DNA from: Heliocidaris tuberculata
Lineage: Eukaryota > Echinodermata > Echinoidea > Camarodonta > Echinometridae
Direction of reading: 5' to 3'
Length of the DNA stretch: 64,000 nucleotides
NCBI GenBank assembly: GCA_025618425.1
Contig: CM046849.1
Coordinates: forward strand, 34,560,462 to 34,624,461
Position 1 is the first letter of the stretch. Each line of letters starts with the position of its first letter. Of this stretch, positions 1-11,754 are shown in pieces. The position numbers and the translations under genes were made by a program. A model generated the notes under the pieces. The model ran no database searches. It worked only from the letters and a program-made list of their open reading frames with translations, and was not told the DNA's origin.

Positions 1-1385
1 GTCGGACTAGTTGACAGCAGTGGGACACTACAACTTGAAGATATCATGCAACATCGTGTCACGCCTGAGTGCCTTTCTATCTTCAATGCAAACGGAACAT
101 TCCGCAAGTCACAGAAAAGCAAACTTCTGCAAAAACTGAACATGAATGTGACTCCAGAACCTGAGGTGTATACATCCCTTATTGACCTGGGGCGACTATG
201 CACAGAAAATGGTGAATACTATCAAGAGTAGGCACCCAAATGCGGAGAGGATCATTTGCATAAACGATTCCTACGACCAGGACTACAGCATTAAGGATCG
301 ACAGTGAAAGGATACTTAGACAGAAACAGATGCCAACAAAGAATGTCTTCATGAAGGCAGAGAACAAGTTTCCCTCTAGCAAGGATTTCCATGCCCTGCT
401 AGGTAAGCCTGCTAACAAGATCCGCCTACAGGCATTTCTTCAAGAGGAATTCCAGAGAGGAATTCCAGAAAGTGGCGTTAACAACAAGGACCGAGATTGT
501 CTATTGTGTAGTCGGCAGTTAAGCGCGGAATCTCCTGATTTGCCTGAACTCCTATGCTTCCAAGCTGAAGCAGACACTGCCATGTTCACGATGTATAGTG
601 CACTTCGGTCAGATGGCTACAAAGCAGCAGTCATACTTGACACAGAAGACACTGACAACTATGTCCAAGCGGCATATGTTGCTCATAGGACGTCAGGGAA
701 CTTGTGCTTGAAACGCAAACATCGTCTGATTGATGCCAAACGTCTGTGCAGTGAAGCAATCTCTCAATCCATCATTCCAATACATGTCATTAGTGGATGT
801 GACCATAACTCTGCTTTTTTCGGAGCAAGTAAATTGCGGATTGTAGGACGCTTGATGAATTCTAAAGAGGCCCATAGTCTGCTTGCAAAATGTGGCACCC
901 AGCTTCCAGCCCCACAGAATGTCATCAGCGATTTAGAACAGTTCGTCATTCGCTACATCTATGGTAATACCAAAAGCAAGACACCAGGAGAAGCTCGGGC
1001 TGAAAAGTGGAGGGCCCAGAAGAAGAAGAGCACCATGCGATTAATGCCTGACTCGGACAGTTTGTATCAGCACCTGCTTCGTGCAAACTACCTTGCATAT
1101 TTGCTCAAGCATTTCCAGCTGCAAAGTCACCCATCACCGATAGGACATGGATGGCATCTGGTAAACGGACTGTGTCTACCTGTACGATCGACAGAACCCC
1201 CACTTCCCTTGTCCATGTCGAAAACGCCCAAGGAGAACACAGAGAGCAACCGTGATGAGAGCAGCGATGGTGCAGAGAGTGACTCTGATAGCACGAGTGC
1301 ATTCAGTGACTCATGCATTGATAGTGACTCGTGTAGTAATAGCGTCAGTGACTCGTGTGGAGATAGTGGTGTAGCAGACTATTAA
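1..1385 (+). pseudogene. Broken PIN/XPG-like multicopy family gene, 5' end outside window
   Basis: The reading frame is open from base 1 to a stop at 229-231. Related sequence continues in another frame (about 216-307, words AERIICINDSYD and DYSIKDRQ) and then in a third frame from 330 to 1385 (351 codons from the ATG at 330). That third frame carries EADTAMFTMYS, VILDTEDTDNYVQAAY and VISGCDHNSAFFG. These match the order EADTR / SxDTDVLVL / TGCDTTSAF that I recall from a multicopy family of unknown function, frequent in marine invertebrate genomes and likely related to PIN/XPG nucleases. The two frame changes near 226 and 308 make this copy a probable pseudogene unless an intron or sequencing error explains them. 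The last 60 residues are Ser/Asp-rich and come from a degenerate AGTGACTC repeat. The family assignment is moderate; a nuclease role is inferred. Confidence 0.6.
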
Positions 1386-1499
1386 GGTATGTTGGACTTT
1401 GAAGTAAACAGTCGGCGATATCAAAATTTTCCAGATATGATGAATTTAAAAATTATGTAATCATAATGTAATCAGTTTAACAGGCTAATATTGGTATCA

Positions 1500-2800
1500 G
1501 CAGAAAGCTTGACCCCGAAAACCTCTGTTTTGACACCAAGATCAGCTTTCTAGGCAACTTAGTTGTCGAGAAACAATACAAAATGTATATCGGCGGCCAT
1601 ATTGGCGGCCATATTGGATTTCACTGCAATGGACATGTTTTACAAAAAAAAAAACAAGGGGAGCATTGAAATCCTTGACCCCCAAAACCTATGTCAAGAC
1701 ACCAAAATCAACCTCCTAGGTGAATTAGTTACTGAGATATAGGCAGTGACAGCCATTTTGGCGGCCATTTTGGCGGCCATATTGGATTTCACTGCAATGG
1801 ACACGTTTTACAAAAAACACAAGGGGAGCATTGAAATCCTTGACCCCAAAAACCTATGTCAAGACACCAAAATCAACCTCCTAGGTGAATAAGTTACTGA
1901 GATATAGGCAGTGACAGCCATTTTGGCGGCCATTTTGGCGGCCATATTGGATTTCACTGCAATGGACACGTTTTACAAAAAAAACAAGGGGAGCATCGAA
2001 ATCCTTGACCCCGAAAACCTATGTCAAGACACCAAAATCAACCTCCTAGGTCTACCGAATTAATTACTTAGATATAGGCAGTGACAGCCATTTTGGCGGC
2101 CATTTTGGCGGCCATATTGGATTTAACTGATATGGACACGTTTTACAAAAAACACAAGGGGAGCATTGAAATCCTTGACCCCAAAAACCTATGTCAAGAC
2201 ACCAAAATCAACCTCCTAGGTGAATTAGTTACTGAGATATAGGCAGTGACAGCCATTTTGGCGGCCATTTTGGCGGCCATTTTGGCGGCCATATTGGATT
2301 TCACTGCAATGGACACGTTTTACAAAAAAAACAAGGGGAGCATCGAAATCCTTGACCCCGAAAACCTATGTCAAGACACCAAAATCAACCTCCTAGGTGA
2401 ATTAGTTACTGAGATATAGGCAGTGACAGCCATTTTGGCGGCCATTTTGGCGGCCATATTGGATTTCACTGCAATGGACACGTTTTACAAAAAACACAAG
2501 GGGAGCATTGAAATCCTTGACCCCAAAAACCTATGTCAAGACACCAAAATCAACCTCCTAGGTGAATAAGTTACTGAGATATAGGCAGTGACAGCCATTT
2601 TGGCGGCCATTTTGGCGGCCATATTGGATTTCACTGCAATGGACACGTTTTACAAAAAACACAAGGGGAGCATTGAAATCCTTGACCCCAAAAACCTATG
2701 TCAAGACACCAAAATCAACCTCCTAGGTGAATTAGTTACTGAGATATAGGCAGTGACAGCCATTTTGGCGGCCATTTTGGCGGCCATTTTGAATTTTGGG
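1500..2800. repeat. Tandem satellite, unit about 165 bp, about eight copies
   Basis: The word AAGGGGAGCAT recurs with first G at 1658, 1823, 1988, 2158, 2335, 2500 and 2665, giving spacings of 165, 165, 170, 177, 165 and 165 bp. Copies are nearly identical apart from a diverged first unit at about 1500-1660. Each unit contains two or three runs of the 12-bp subunit CATTTTGGCGGC. The 177-bp spacing is explained by one extra 12-bp subunit. The array starts about 120 bp after the stop of the preceding pseudogene and ends 40 bp before the LINE fragment. No coding potential is seen. Confidence 0.95.
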
Positions 2801-2843
2801 CTGTAAAAATTGTTCCCATCATTTATGGGAGGTACATAGGAGC

Positions 2844-3416
2844 TTATTTTCCTTCGAAATGGTTTAGAATGCCAAATCCACTGAGAAAAAAAGGTTCAGA
2901 GAGGTTGGTCACGGAACCTCCCAAAATGACTCTACTATTATTCAGACGAATATAATTATATGTATCTTTATCAAAATCTTGGACCAAGTTCCAATCCCCG
3001 CATAAAATTGTTAGTGGATTATCAAATTCAAGAGCAATTCTTTCAATATCTGCATAAAAATCAACATTGTCGTGATTAGGTCCATACAATGATATCAACG
3101 ATATGTCATAGTCATATATTTGTAGGTCTAAAGCAACGAAATTCCCTTCTTTTGACCGTTCAGTTTGCTTTACATTAAATTGCACCCCTTCCCCAAACAA
3201 AATGGCAACACCTCTTGCATTGGACGCTTTATGACTGAAAAAACAATTATCTCCCCAAAAACGTTTTATAGAAGCTTCTTCTTCAACTACAAAGTGCGTA
3301 TCTTGCAAGCAGCAAATTTGAAACCTTTTAGCCTTAACATATTCCAAAACGTCATTTCTCTTTTCACGATTTCCTAAACCTCGACAGTTCATTGAAATGA
3401 TACTGAAACTATCCAT
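2844..3416 (-). pseudogene. LINE ORF2 fragment: N-terminal APE-type endonuclease
   Basis: A 190-codon minus-strand ORF starts MDSFSIISMNCRGLG, the usual opening of a non-LTR retrotransposon apurinic-like endonuclease (the N of SxNCRGL contacts metal). It then has ICCLQDTHF (metal-binding Glu replaced by Asp in the LQET-type motif), SLYGPN and ILCGDWNLVQD (the GDFN motif). Homology fades after YNYIRLNN, about residue 160, and the frame ends at FEGK. The rest of the endonuclease and the whole reverse transcriptase are missing. The style resembles the L1/Tx1 side of LINEs. It lies on the same strand as the ORF1-like gene at 6177-7130 and could be the same element, disrupted. Confidence 0.85.
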
Positions 3417-5264
3417 CAGATATCAACTTTACCGTGAAGCTATGAAAATCAAATTCTGTGGAGTGTTTTTTAAAATCTTTTGTAACATCAAACAAAAACC
3501 ACTAACTATACTGTGTGCTAGCCCATAATGACAACTACTACAACATCTATAACAACAACAGTAGTGTCTAGCACAGACAAAACTACACACAAAAAACACA
3601 TATGTCTCATTAGGCGAGACAAGACGCGATACCGAGAAAGCCACAGGTGACCCCATTTACTCCAGATCCCCGAAAGCCAACCAATCCTCTTCAAAGAATA
3701 AATCGAAACATATCTCCCGGCGTGAGAAAAAGGCTCAACGCCTCATTGCCCATCGAGACTTACTTATTGTATAGTAACTTTTGTCATATCCGGCAAATGT
3801 ATAAAGTAATTAATTTGCATGTAAACAGAATAACATGTTATCTCCTCCACTGATTCCCACAAGCAAACAGAATCCCTGTCACAGTTGAGGTCAATTAATG
3901 AAAAGATCGATAACTTGGCCATGTTACTAGTTTACGGAAAATATTAGCTCTTTCTCATAGTCTCAATTCGTAACATAGATATTGCTATCTGACGTTTCAT
4001 TAACCTGACTTTGGACAACAACTTAGCAAAAGGAAAGGGGGGAAAAGCGCAAAGATAAATTTATATCAAATGTAAACATTTATATTCAAGTTCGTAATGA
4101 TTATCACCGTATTTAAAACTCAACAATACATGTATAACTGTTTCTCAGAATTAGAGAAAAAAGAAAATCTATGCGATCTCTTGTCTTCCAAAGTCTCGCA
4201 TCTATTTTCTGATATCCTCAACAACAATAACAAATAATCTTTGTAGAACACATCGCTTTCATTATGATAAAAACTATTGATTCAATAGAGTCTAAGGACA
4301 ACACTATTTGAAAAGAACAGATCTCTCCTCTTCTCCTCTTTTCTAAGACACAAGAAAGCATTGCCTTAAGCTTTGTTCAAGAAATTTTTTTCATTTTTTT
4401 CTCATATGCATCCACAATAATGGATAATAACAGTTTAAAGAACGAAAAAACAATCGGGTCTACAAAATGTAATTTGAAGTATTTCTATATGGAAACGGCA
4501 GAGAAAAGGATCATTAAATGTTCTTATAACGACATTTAGATAGTGTTTGGCAGATTATACAATTAATACTCAAACAATATTTTCTGGCATCCAACCAAAT
4601 GCATAACCAATATGAGTGAAGCACATATTAAGTAACATACGGTGCATATCACAAACAAACGATAGGTACTCTATTATGATATCATCCCGGTTTGTGTCAT
4701 ATAAATTGGTGACTGGTGGTTCTTTACCCCGATATATTTATTATAAGATAAAATAAAATAAATATCAAATTTGAACTTTTTATTCAGATTTGCAATGCTT
4801 GTTATCTTGTTCGAAATGTTATAGCCTTACTGATACTAAAATATTACTTGTGCTTCACATAATAAATGGAAAATGAAACTATAAAATCTCATTTCTTTCC
4901 AGAATGTCTATATCAAAACAAAAGAATTGCGCTATATAGACACATACCACTTTTGGACGATAGAATCAATTGATTCAATAAATGAAATAATTGAGTCATT
5001 TCTTTAGCACTGACGATCAGGCAATTAAAACAGTCAATAAAATCACGAGAATACAAATTCTCGACAGTCAATTTGTCTCGTATTCTCAAATGAGAACAAG
5101 ATCTATTTTCCAATATGAGACAGACATTCAATGTAGAATCACTATAGGTTCAATCTATATTACCACCTCACAAGAATTCTAAAACTTGTTCACATTCATT
5201 AAAAAAAAGAAAATAAAAAAAAAAGAAAAAGAAAAAGTCATTTCAGCACATACAGCAATGATAT
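3417..5264. other. AT-rich interval without recognised gene
   Basis: No ORF with recognisable content was found. The stretch separates the two LINE pieces and is too long to be a normal ORF1-ORF2 spacer, so it probably includes inserted DNA. Position 3429-3660 has short direct repeats only. Confidence 0.5.
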
Positions 5265-6135
5265 TCAATTGTTTTACATTCATTTCTGGGCATTTTGGAA
5301 TGGCATATACATCTAGAGAATGTAGATCAAATATTCACACCTGTCCATTTTTTTCTTTTCTTTCTCTTTTTTTTTTTGAGGAAGACCCTTATCGGTTTAC
5401 TCTCCTCTAGAAGGCAGGAAGAAAAAAATCATTAGCCTCTCTTTAGCGATGATCCTAAATTTGTGAATATCTCATAAACAGATCTATCATAATATCGTTA
5501 TAAGGCACAACATGGGCAATTCCACGGTAACGGAAGGACACTCAGATACAGTTTGAAAGTGTGAATACAATGTGAATGTCTCTCCGCCACCGCGGAACCG
5601 CCCACATGTAAATCATATGTTGAGAGAGAGAGAGAGAGAGAAAGAAAAAAATAGCATTCATTCAATACTTTCTTAATCTATTTTGTTCAACGAAAAAACT
5701 TGATATTTTGTAGGTCTCACATATTTTAGAAAATAATTGTTCATTCATTTCATAAATGTTACATTCATTTCTGGGTACTTCGAACTGGCATATATCAGTA
5801 TAATGTAGATCAAATATGCACATCTGTCTGTTTTTTGCTTCTTTTTTTTTCTGAGGAAGACTTCTACCGGTTTACTCTCCTCTCAGAGGGCAGGGGGAAA
5901 AAAATCATTAGCTTATCTAAGCGATGATCCTAAACTTGTGAATATCTCATAAACAGATCTGTCATAATATAGTTATAAGGCACAACATGTAAAGCATCTG
6001 TTGAGAGAAAAAAAAGAGCGTCATTCATTGAATACTTTCTTCATCTCTTTTGTTCAACGAAAAGCTTGATATTTTGTCGGTCTCACATATTTTGTAGGAA
6101 ATAATTGTTTCGCTACCTATTTCATAAATGTTACA
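5265..6135. repeat. Tandem duplication, unit about 490 bp, two diverged copies
   Basis: The block starting ACATTCATTTCTGGG near 5277 returns near 5761. Both copies contain the same ordered words: TAGATCAAATATxCAC, GAGGAAGAC, CGGTTTACTCTCCTCT, GCGATGATCCTAAA, CTCATAAACAGATCT, ATAAGGCACAACATG and GTTCAACGAAAA. The first copy has an additional insert with a (GA)n run at about 5622-5641. The second copy ends about 45 bp from the 3' end of the LINE ORF1. Confidence 0.85.
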
Positions 6136-6176
6136 TTCATTGTCGTAGTGTACGTTATTATCGCTTTTATTGTACT

Positions 6177-7130
6177 TTAATCAACCACTTGCCTCCATGC
6201 CGTTGCTGTTCCCTTTTCTCTACTTTCTAGTCGCAATTTGGTTCCCACCAGCCGGATTCTTGTCGATTTCTGCTCATTTCGTCTGATTTGATACGCTGCT
6301 TTCTCTAACAAGAACCGTTCTTTCTTTAACTTTGCGGGCAAATCAGTAGCTATTCTGAACGCTGGGCGAGCAGGGCGTTGTGTTCCTTGATTCCTCATCG
6401 TCGTGGGTTTTTGCGACTTCTGGTATGCAGACAAGACGGCGTCGCGATCACGCATCAGGGCAAACCGAACTATGATGGGATCAGGTGTGGGCACTCTTTG
6501 CTCCTCTCCTTCAACATGCTGAGGTAGTCGTCGAGGTAGACGATGTGTATGCACAATTAAGACATTCTGAGCTTCCTCATGTGAAAACCCAATCTCCTCA
6601 AAGCTCTTCCTAACAACATCAGCCACACATTCATCATTGCTTTTTGCCACGCCATACATTAACAAATTCATCTTTCTGTCGTGTATCTCCATAGCAAGAA
6701 TAAGCTCTCTCAGCTCACTTTCAGATTCTTTTCTCTTCTCCTTCATTTTGGGCAAAGTAACATTTTCTATGGTTGTCAGCCTTGCAGCTGTGGCCGCGGC
6801 AGTAGTTTCTACATCGGTGAGCGTGTTACGGATTTCTGCAATCTCACCCCTCATAGACGTTACATTCAAATTAACGCTATCCAGCTTCTCTATAATTTTG
6901 TTAATAGATTCAAGGAATTCAGTACGGCTGACAGACTCACCGTTCGACTCCATAGTGTCGCTCTTCTTTTGCATGGGAATAGGGCGTGGACCTTGGTCTG
7001 TGATTTGGCTTGCTGGTTTCTGTGCCGCACCAATGTTAGGTTGAGAAGATGTTAAATCTCGATTTCCAGGTTTTTGACGAAGAAAATAAGGTTCTCTCTC
7101 CAGTGGTTTTTTGCTTTGACGGTTGCTCAT
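6177..7130 (-). CDS. LINE ORF1-like protein (coiled coil, RRM-like, C-terminal domain)
   Basis: This intact 317-codon minus-strand ORF starts MSNRQSKKPLEREP. Residues about 1-65 are basic and disordered. Residues 70-150 form a heptad-rich coiled coil (LESINKIIEKLDSVN onward). Residues 150-240 look like the non-canonical RRM of L1-type ORF1 (MEIHDRKMNLLMYGV, then IIVRFALMRDRDAVL). The C-terminal part reads FRIATDLPAKLKKERFLL and TRIRLVGTKLRLE, matching the L1 ORF1 C-terminal domain (I..DL...R). Such proteins are trimeric RNA chaperones that package LINE RNA. The only ORF2 piece on the same strand is the endonuclease fragment 2.8 kb downstream, so the element looks non-functional although ORF1 is uninterrupted. 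Confidence 0.85.
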   Translation of the reverse strand: MSNRQSKKPLEREPYFLRQKPGNRDLTSSQPNIGAAQKPASQITDQGPRPIPMQKKSDTMESNGESVSRTEFLESINKIIEKLDSVNLNVTSMRGEIAEIRNTLTDVETTAAATAARLTTIENVTLPKMKEKRKESESELRELILAMEIHDRKMNLLMYGVAKSNDECVADVVRKSFEEIGFSHEEAQNVLIVHTHRLPRRLPQHVEGEEQRVPTPDPIIVRFALMRDRDAVLSAYQKSQKPTTMRNQGTQRPARPAFRIATDLPAKLKKERFLLEKAAYQIRRNEQKSTRIRLVGTKLRLESREKGTATAWRQVVD

Positions 7131-7571
7131 GCTAATATAGATAATTCCGGGAGCAAAACATCACGGATTGATCAAATTTCGACGGATTTCATCTGGAAGT
7201 TTTAAGCAGCACAACCTGTAGCTTCCATGGCGTGATGTCAATCATCCTTTATTTTATGATGAGGGCATTGTCCTTAACCTCATAATTAAAAGAAGCGCGT
7301 GAAAACATTCTTCTCATTTGGGTTTTTTTTTTTAGGTTTATTTCCTTCGGGTCATGTTCGCATGTGATCCTGTCGTTTTACGGTTTTACCCAAATCTGGC
7401 ACAACTGGGTTTTTACATTTAATTTTCAAAAGGATGCAGCTCGGCAAAGTATGTACGGATGGATGCCATCAATGTATCATTTGAAAGTAGAATAGTTCTA
7501 CTTTATGGATAATAGATAATAATAGCCATAGATCACATAGTTTTGTCACAATAACCCTTTGTTTAAGGGTT

Positions 7572-7596
7572 TCGTTTTTTTCTTGGACGCACTGTA
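7572..7596 (-). mobile_element. Solitary mariner-type terminal repeat
   Basis: The bases read TTTTTTCTTGGACGCACTGTA, the inverse of the CAGTGCGTCC terminus seen in the complete mariner MITE at 60620-61628. No matching opposite end was found nearby, so this is a solo or truncated terminus. It directly abuts a (TA)n tract. Confidence 0.6.
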
Positions 7597-7597
7597 T

Positions 7598-7648
<51 letters not shown>
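7597..7648. repeat. (TA)n microsatellite
   Basis: Uninterrupted TA dinucleotides run for about 50 bp, directly after a mariner-type end whose target is TA. Confidence 0.95.
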
Positions 7649-7655
<7 letters not shown>

Positions 7656-7748
7656 TTTTCTAATATGTATTTTTTTGTTGCTGTTTTGAGTTCAGGATTT
7701 TTGTTGACTATTGTTGTTACTTATAATTGTTATCAGGACCTCATGAAA

Positions 7749-7924
7749 CATGGGCCGCGGAACCGGGGGGGGGGGTGGGGCTGGGGGCTGCAGCCCCCCC
7801 CCCCCCCCCACACACACTTTTTTTAATAGACACGTAAAAAAAATATCGGAAAAAGGCTCGAAATTGTCATTAATGAGTGAAATCAGATCAGCCCCCCACT
7901 TTCAAAAACGCTCCGCGGCCCCTG
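7749..7924. mobile_element. Small GC-ended MITE, hAT-like
   Basis: Left end CATGGGCCGCGGAACC and right end GCTCCGCGGCCCCTG form an imperfect TIR around a G-run, a C-run and the core TTTAATAGACACG. At 176 bp it is close in size to the 172-bp hAT MITE at 49224. The flanks share only TGAAA (7744-7748 and 7925-7929), shorter than the 8-bp duplication expected for hAT, so the superfamily is uncertain. Confidence 0.5.
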
Positions 7925-8270
7925 TGAAAGACCACCACTATTGATGATAATGCGTCACCTCGTCTAAATATCAAGGGGATTAAACAAATAGATAAAAGTA
8001 TAAATAAATAAATACTCGACGTAACCATTATTGACCGTTATGACGAGAGGCGGAAGAGTGGTTTGGAGATTTAGAAGTTTGCACAAAGGGCTTTCCGTCG
8101 GAAGGCTGGTCGAGGTGTTGGAGTGCCAGTCGATACGTGTTCCCTTACCGAAATCGACACCCATGGTTAAGTCCTAAACGACCTATCCTTGGTCACGATC
8201 ATTTATCACATGGTGGTAAGAGTAAGATACAACCTTGACACTCAATACAAATTTACGCCATCTGATGCAG

Positions 8271-8409
8271 GTATACCGTTCGTGAACTTTGGATACGGGA
8301 ATTCAGAGGGATTGTATCTAGCATTGTCTCCTTGGTACCATGACGAGAACCAGAGCATGGTGTTCCACCTCAATAACGCATTCTTTGAGTTCATCAAACT
8401 GGAAAGCTC
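8271..8409 (+). CDS. GH3-domain exon a
   Basis: The exon is 139 bp, enters in phase 1 (the first two bases complete a glycine codon) and leaves two bases of a serine codon. It carries the YGNSEG loop and the FFEFIKLE strand of the GH3 fold. Confidence 0.82.
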
Positions 8410-9066
8410 GTGAGTGTGTATCTGTGTTGTATTCGAGTCCGGCCTCGAGGTCATAATATTTAATGGCCTTGGCCTCTGTCTCGTACCGAGTCACGTGTAC
8501 GAAACCTATGAAAGGTATTATTTTTTTACTCGGAACTGCCGGTCTCGAATACATCACTGATATAGATCTTTTGTTACTGACAGGGACAGCATAGGGACCT
8601 AACTTATATTAATCGTATCCATGAAAAATGGACAAGGTTACTGAGGATTTATGTCATTTCCAAAGGAACTTGACTTTAATGTATCGATCCCGCAATCTCC
8701 CGGTTCCTCATATTACAGACAGCGGATTGCCCCACCTCTTGAATACTTTCCACGTGTCCAGATTGACACATCTATCATTATGTCGGCCTGTTGAGCACGG
8801 TGTAGGCCTATACAGTTACATTTATATCTAGTTATTTTCGACACTTTCACTTCATCTGATTATACACTTCAAAATTGCTTTTCATTACATTTATTCAATA
8901 GAAAAGAGACACAGCCAAAAACATTCTTCATCGACGAACTTGAGGTCGGGAAGGAGTACGAGCTCGTCTTTACCACAGAGAGTGGACTCTATCGATACAG
9001 AGTAGGAGATGTAATTCGGATAACTGGCTATCACTACAACTGTCCTACATTCGAATTCATGTATCG
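8271..9066 (+). CDS. GHDC-like: GH3-domain protein (GHDC-like), two internal exons
   Basis: Two exons with canonical borders and matching phases encode part of a GH3 fold. Exon one follows GATGCAG at 8270 and ends before GTGAGT at 8410. Exon two follows TTCAATAG at 8901 and ends before GTGAGT at 9067. The junction codon is TC|A. The first exon reads [16 protein letters not shown] and NNAFFEFI, matching the (T/Y)GASEG and FFEFI positions of GH3 proteins. The second has [20 protein letters not shown], and GLYRYRxGDV is the most diagnostic GH3 motif. Plant GH3 enzymes adenylate acyl acids and conjugate them to amino acids; the role of the animal GH3-domain protein is not established. Upstream exons lie outside the window or are not recognisable. 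I found no downstream exon, so the gene may be a fragment. Confidence 0.85.
8902..9066 (+). CDS. GH3-domain exon b
   Basis: The exon is 165 bp. It carries [31 protein letters not shown] and FEFMYR and ends in phase 2 at GTGAGT. The phase matches exon a exactly. Confidence 0.85.
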
Positions 9067-11750
9067 GTGAGTATCATGAGTCATTTGCAATAACTATGAT
9101 ATTCAATACAGAGGACATTGGTTTTGTATCAAGTTGTTTCAAAAGAGTATTATTAGGTCTAATTTATTAATATATCTAATATTCGATGTAGAAGACAACC
9201 CCCATTTTTAATTAAAAATTTTCATTAAAAGGCGGCGCGGTCTTTACTACCTTACAGACCTATTAGCCGTACTTCATCGCTTTATCACATCATATCCATG
9301 TCGATTTATTCTCGTAAGCCCGCCTTACACGAGGCGTCATTTCCAGACGTTAGGACCGCGTCAGTAACTTTTGCGCATCATTAAAGAGTGATATCGTTTA
9401 AAAAGTGATTCCAAAATGAGCAGTGCATACGATATGGTGATGGACCCTATTTCCGAGCACTTTTCACAAAATGAACCATAGCAAATAAAATATTACATGA
9501 ATATTTGTCAAACTTACTTAATGAATGCTCAAAGTCCTACAGAAAAAGAAGTTCATGGAATTTGAAAAAAAGACAACATAGATTTAATATTTTAATACCC
9601 CTTCCCAACGACGCGGCGTTTTGGTCCCTTGAAAAAGGTATTGTATTACCGAACGTGTGTCACTAATGGGAAAAAGACACAACCTACTTGGGGCCAACGG
9701 GATGAAGACTGGGGGTGACGAGAGAGCAGGTTATAAGATGTTACTTATGTTTTTTGCCTTATTTTATGATCTTCTACCTTGTGTTCTTTGTTTCAATAAT
9801 GTGGAGAACATAGGCTTCTTTCTATGCTTCTTTCCCACAAATCGGCGTCAGTATTATCTATACATTAATTGGCGTGTTTCTTAAGATAAGGGTTCATGTC
9901 TCTACTACGTACATCCATTCTAATTCGTATGAATAAAATAGAATCCTGGGAGAAATGCACCAATAAATTGTTTCTTTTAAGGTGATCTGCAGCATATCTC
10001 CATATCACCTCTCGTTTTCGTCAAAATCTTTATTTCTTTATTTGTTACTTTCTTTCAATCTGCACGTTTTATGTATGCACCTTATCTAAAAAAATGTATT
10101 GATTGCCTATCATTATAGGAACAGAAAACGTCCTTTTTTTCGGTGTAATCACTCAACCGTGTCGTTATCTGGCGCCATTATGTAAAATCACATGATCAAT
10201 CCTATCTTCATAACCAGTCGTCATGAATCGACCAAATTCAATACACTTTTAAAAATTTCAGGTCATGGGTCAACATCTGGTCAACATATTGACATAGCGT
10301 CGTCCGCGCGCGTCAAATTAGAAAAATGAAATGACTTCTTGATCAGAGTACGCTTCAGGAGAATCTCCAGCGAGAGCTCAAGCTCAGTCAGGCTGAGAAG
10401 TTTGCGCCGCGCGGGGCTACGGCATGATCAGGTAACGAACACGATGCCGTCCACAGTCTGCGGTTGAATATCCCTTTAATGCCTAAAGAAGGTTTAGCAA
10501 ACGTTGTGACGTCATCATAATAGGCATTTAAATTCTGAATTTCGAATGCTAATTGATTTTTTTTCTTCAATTTGACTCTTTTCTTTGAGCTATATATCAC
10601 GGTAATTTGTGGTCAATTCCCCCTCCCCCCCCCCCCCCCCGAATTGCCACTCAACATGCTTTGCACGTAATTAATGCAATGGCAATGGTCTTTGACAAAC
10701 TGCTGTCAGTTTTGAAAAGCGTCAGCTGTTGGGACAAACAATTTAGTCTAAACTGTATTTAGTTAATCTTGAAGTCAATTTTGAAGCTAGAGATGGCATT
10801 TAAAAGGCATGATGTCATGATTGGGTGATATGTATAATATATGCATGGTGTTTTGATCTTCATATTGTCATACACATCCAGGTTCACGCACGCGCGCGCG
10901 CACACACACACACGCACATACGTGCCTACGGTGTAATAGGGGGACCGGTTTTGGATACATTCCAGCACAGCCATTGAAGGACCGAAATGTATCCAAGGTG
11001 CAATTCAGGGACCGAAAAATAAAAATTGTCATCAATAGAACACTTTTTCAAAATTAATCATGTGAGGTAAGAAAATATGACTGGGAAAGCACGCAACGTC
11101 TTTTTAACGCCTCATGTTGTCATGGTAATGTAATTTTCCATGAAATCTTACAGATCACGGGCACACACCTACTTTGAGGGACCAAATGAATGTATGTCGC
11201 CATGCTTTACCAGTATACGGCCCCCAAGTTCCAAAGTTGTAGTGAAGCAATTTGATATTTTACCATTCTTTCTTTAGAAATATATCCAACCATCGTTTTT
11301 GTATTAGTCACCTGTTGCCAAAAACATGTAGGCTACGAAGACATGCACTGGAGCGGAAATGAACCGTTTTCAACGCCACTTGTGTCATAGCAATGAGGTT
11401 TACGTCAATTCGTACATATCACCGGTACACACCTCCTCAAGTTGAGGGACCACAGAGAAAAGATAGTTGAAGAAAAAAAATATGTCAGGATGCTTTGAAG
11501 TAAATTATTTCTATATCATAACATCTTTCTTTGCAATGTTAGATGTTCTGATTCTTTTTACGAGTCATGTGTTGCCTTAGTTCAGATACAAAATTGTGCT
11601 AATTATTGAGACCTCCTTTATTATGGATCTGGTCCAGACAATTTTTTTACCATGCTTCTTTATTTTGTCTAAGAGACTGATATAAATTCCCTCCAATCTT
11701 AATTCATCTTCCTTTCTGTTGAAAATATTTCTTTTTGTAACCATGTGGCT
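9067..11750. other. Anonymous non-coding interval
   Basis: No further GH3 exon or other recognisable coding exon was found. The stretch holds poly-C runs near 10620, an alternating purine-pyrimidine tract at 10885-10918, and weakly repeated text beginning AGGGACC (10930-11460, words such as GAGGGACCA and CACCTxCTxxxxTTGAGGG). Confidence 0.5.
10885..10918. repeat. Alternating (CG)/(CA) tract
   Basis: TTCACGCA is followed by CGCGCGCGCG and then CACACACACACACGCAC. This strictly alternating purine-pyrimidine sequence is prone to Z-DNA. Confidence 0.85.
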
Positions 11751-11754
11751 TATG

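Noticed and set aside
1500..2800. CRISPR-like regular array
   Set aside because: Units are near-identical over their full length with no unique spacers; it is a tandem satellite in animal DNA.
10345..10430. Exon-like stretch between CAG and GTAACG after the GH3 exons
   Set aside because: One frame is open and Arg/Ser-rich, but it does not match the expected next part of a GH3 protein, so I could not support it as an exon.
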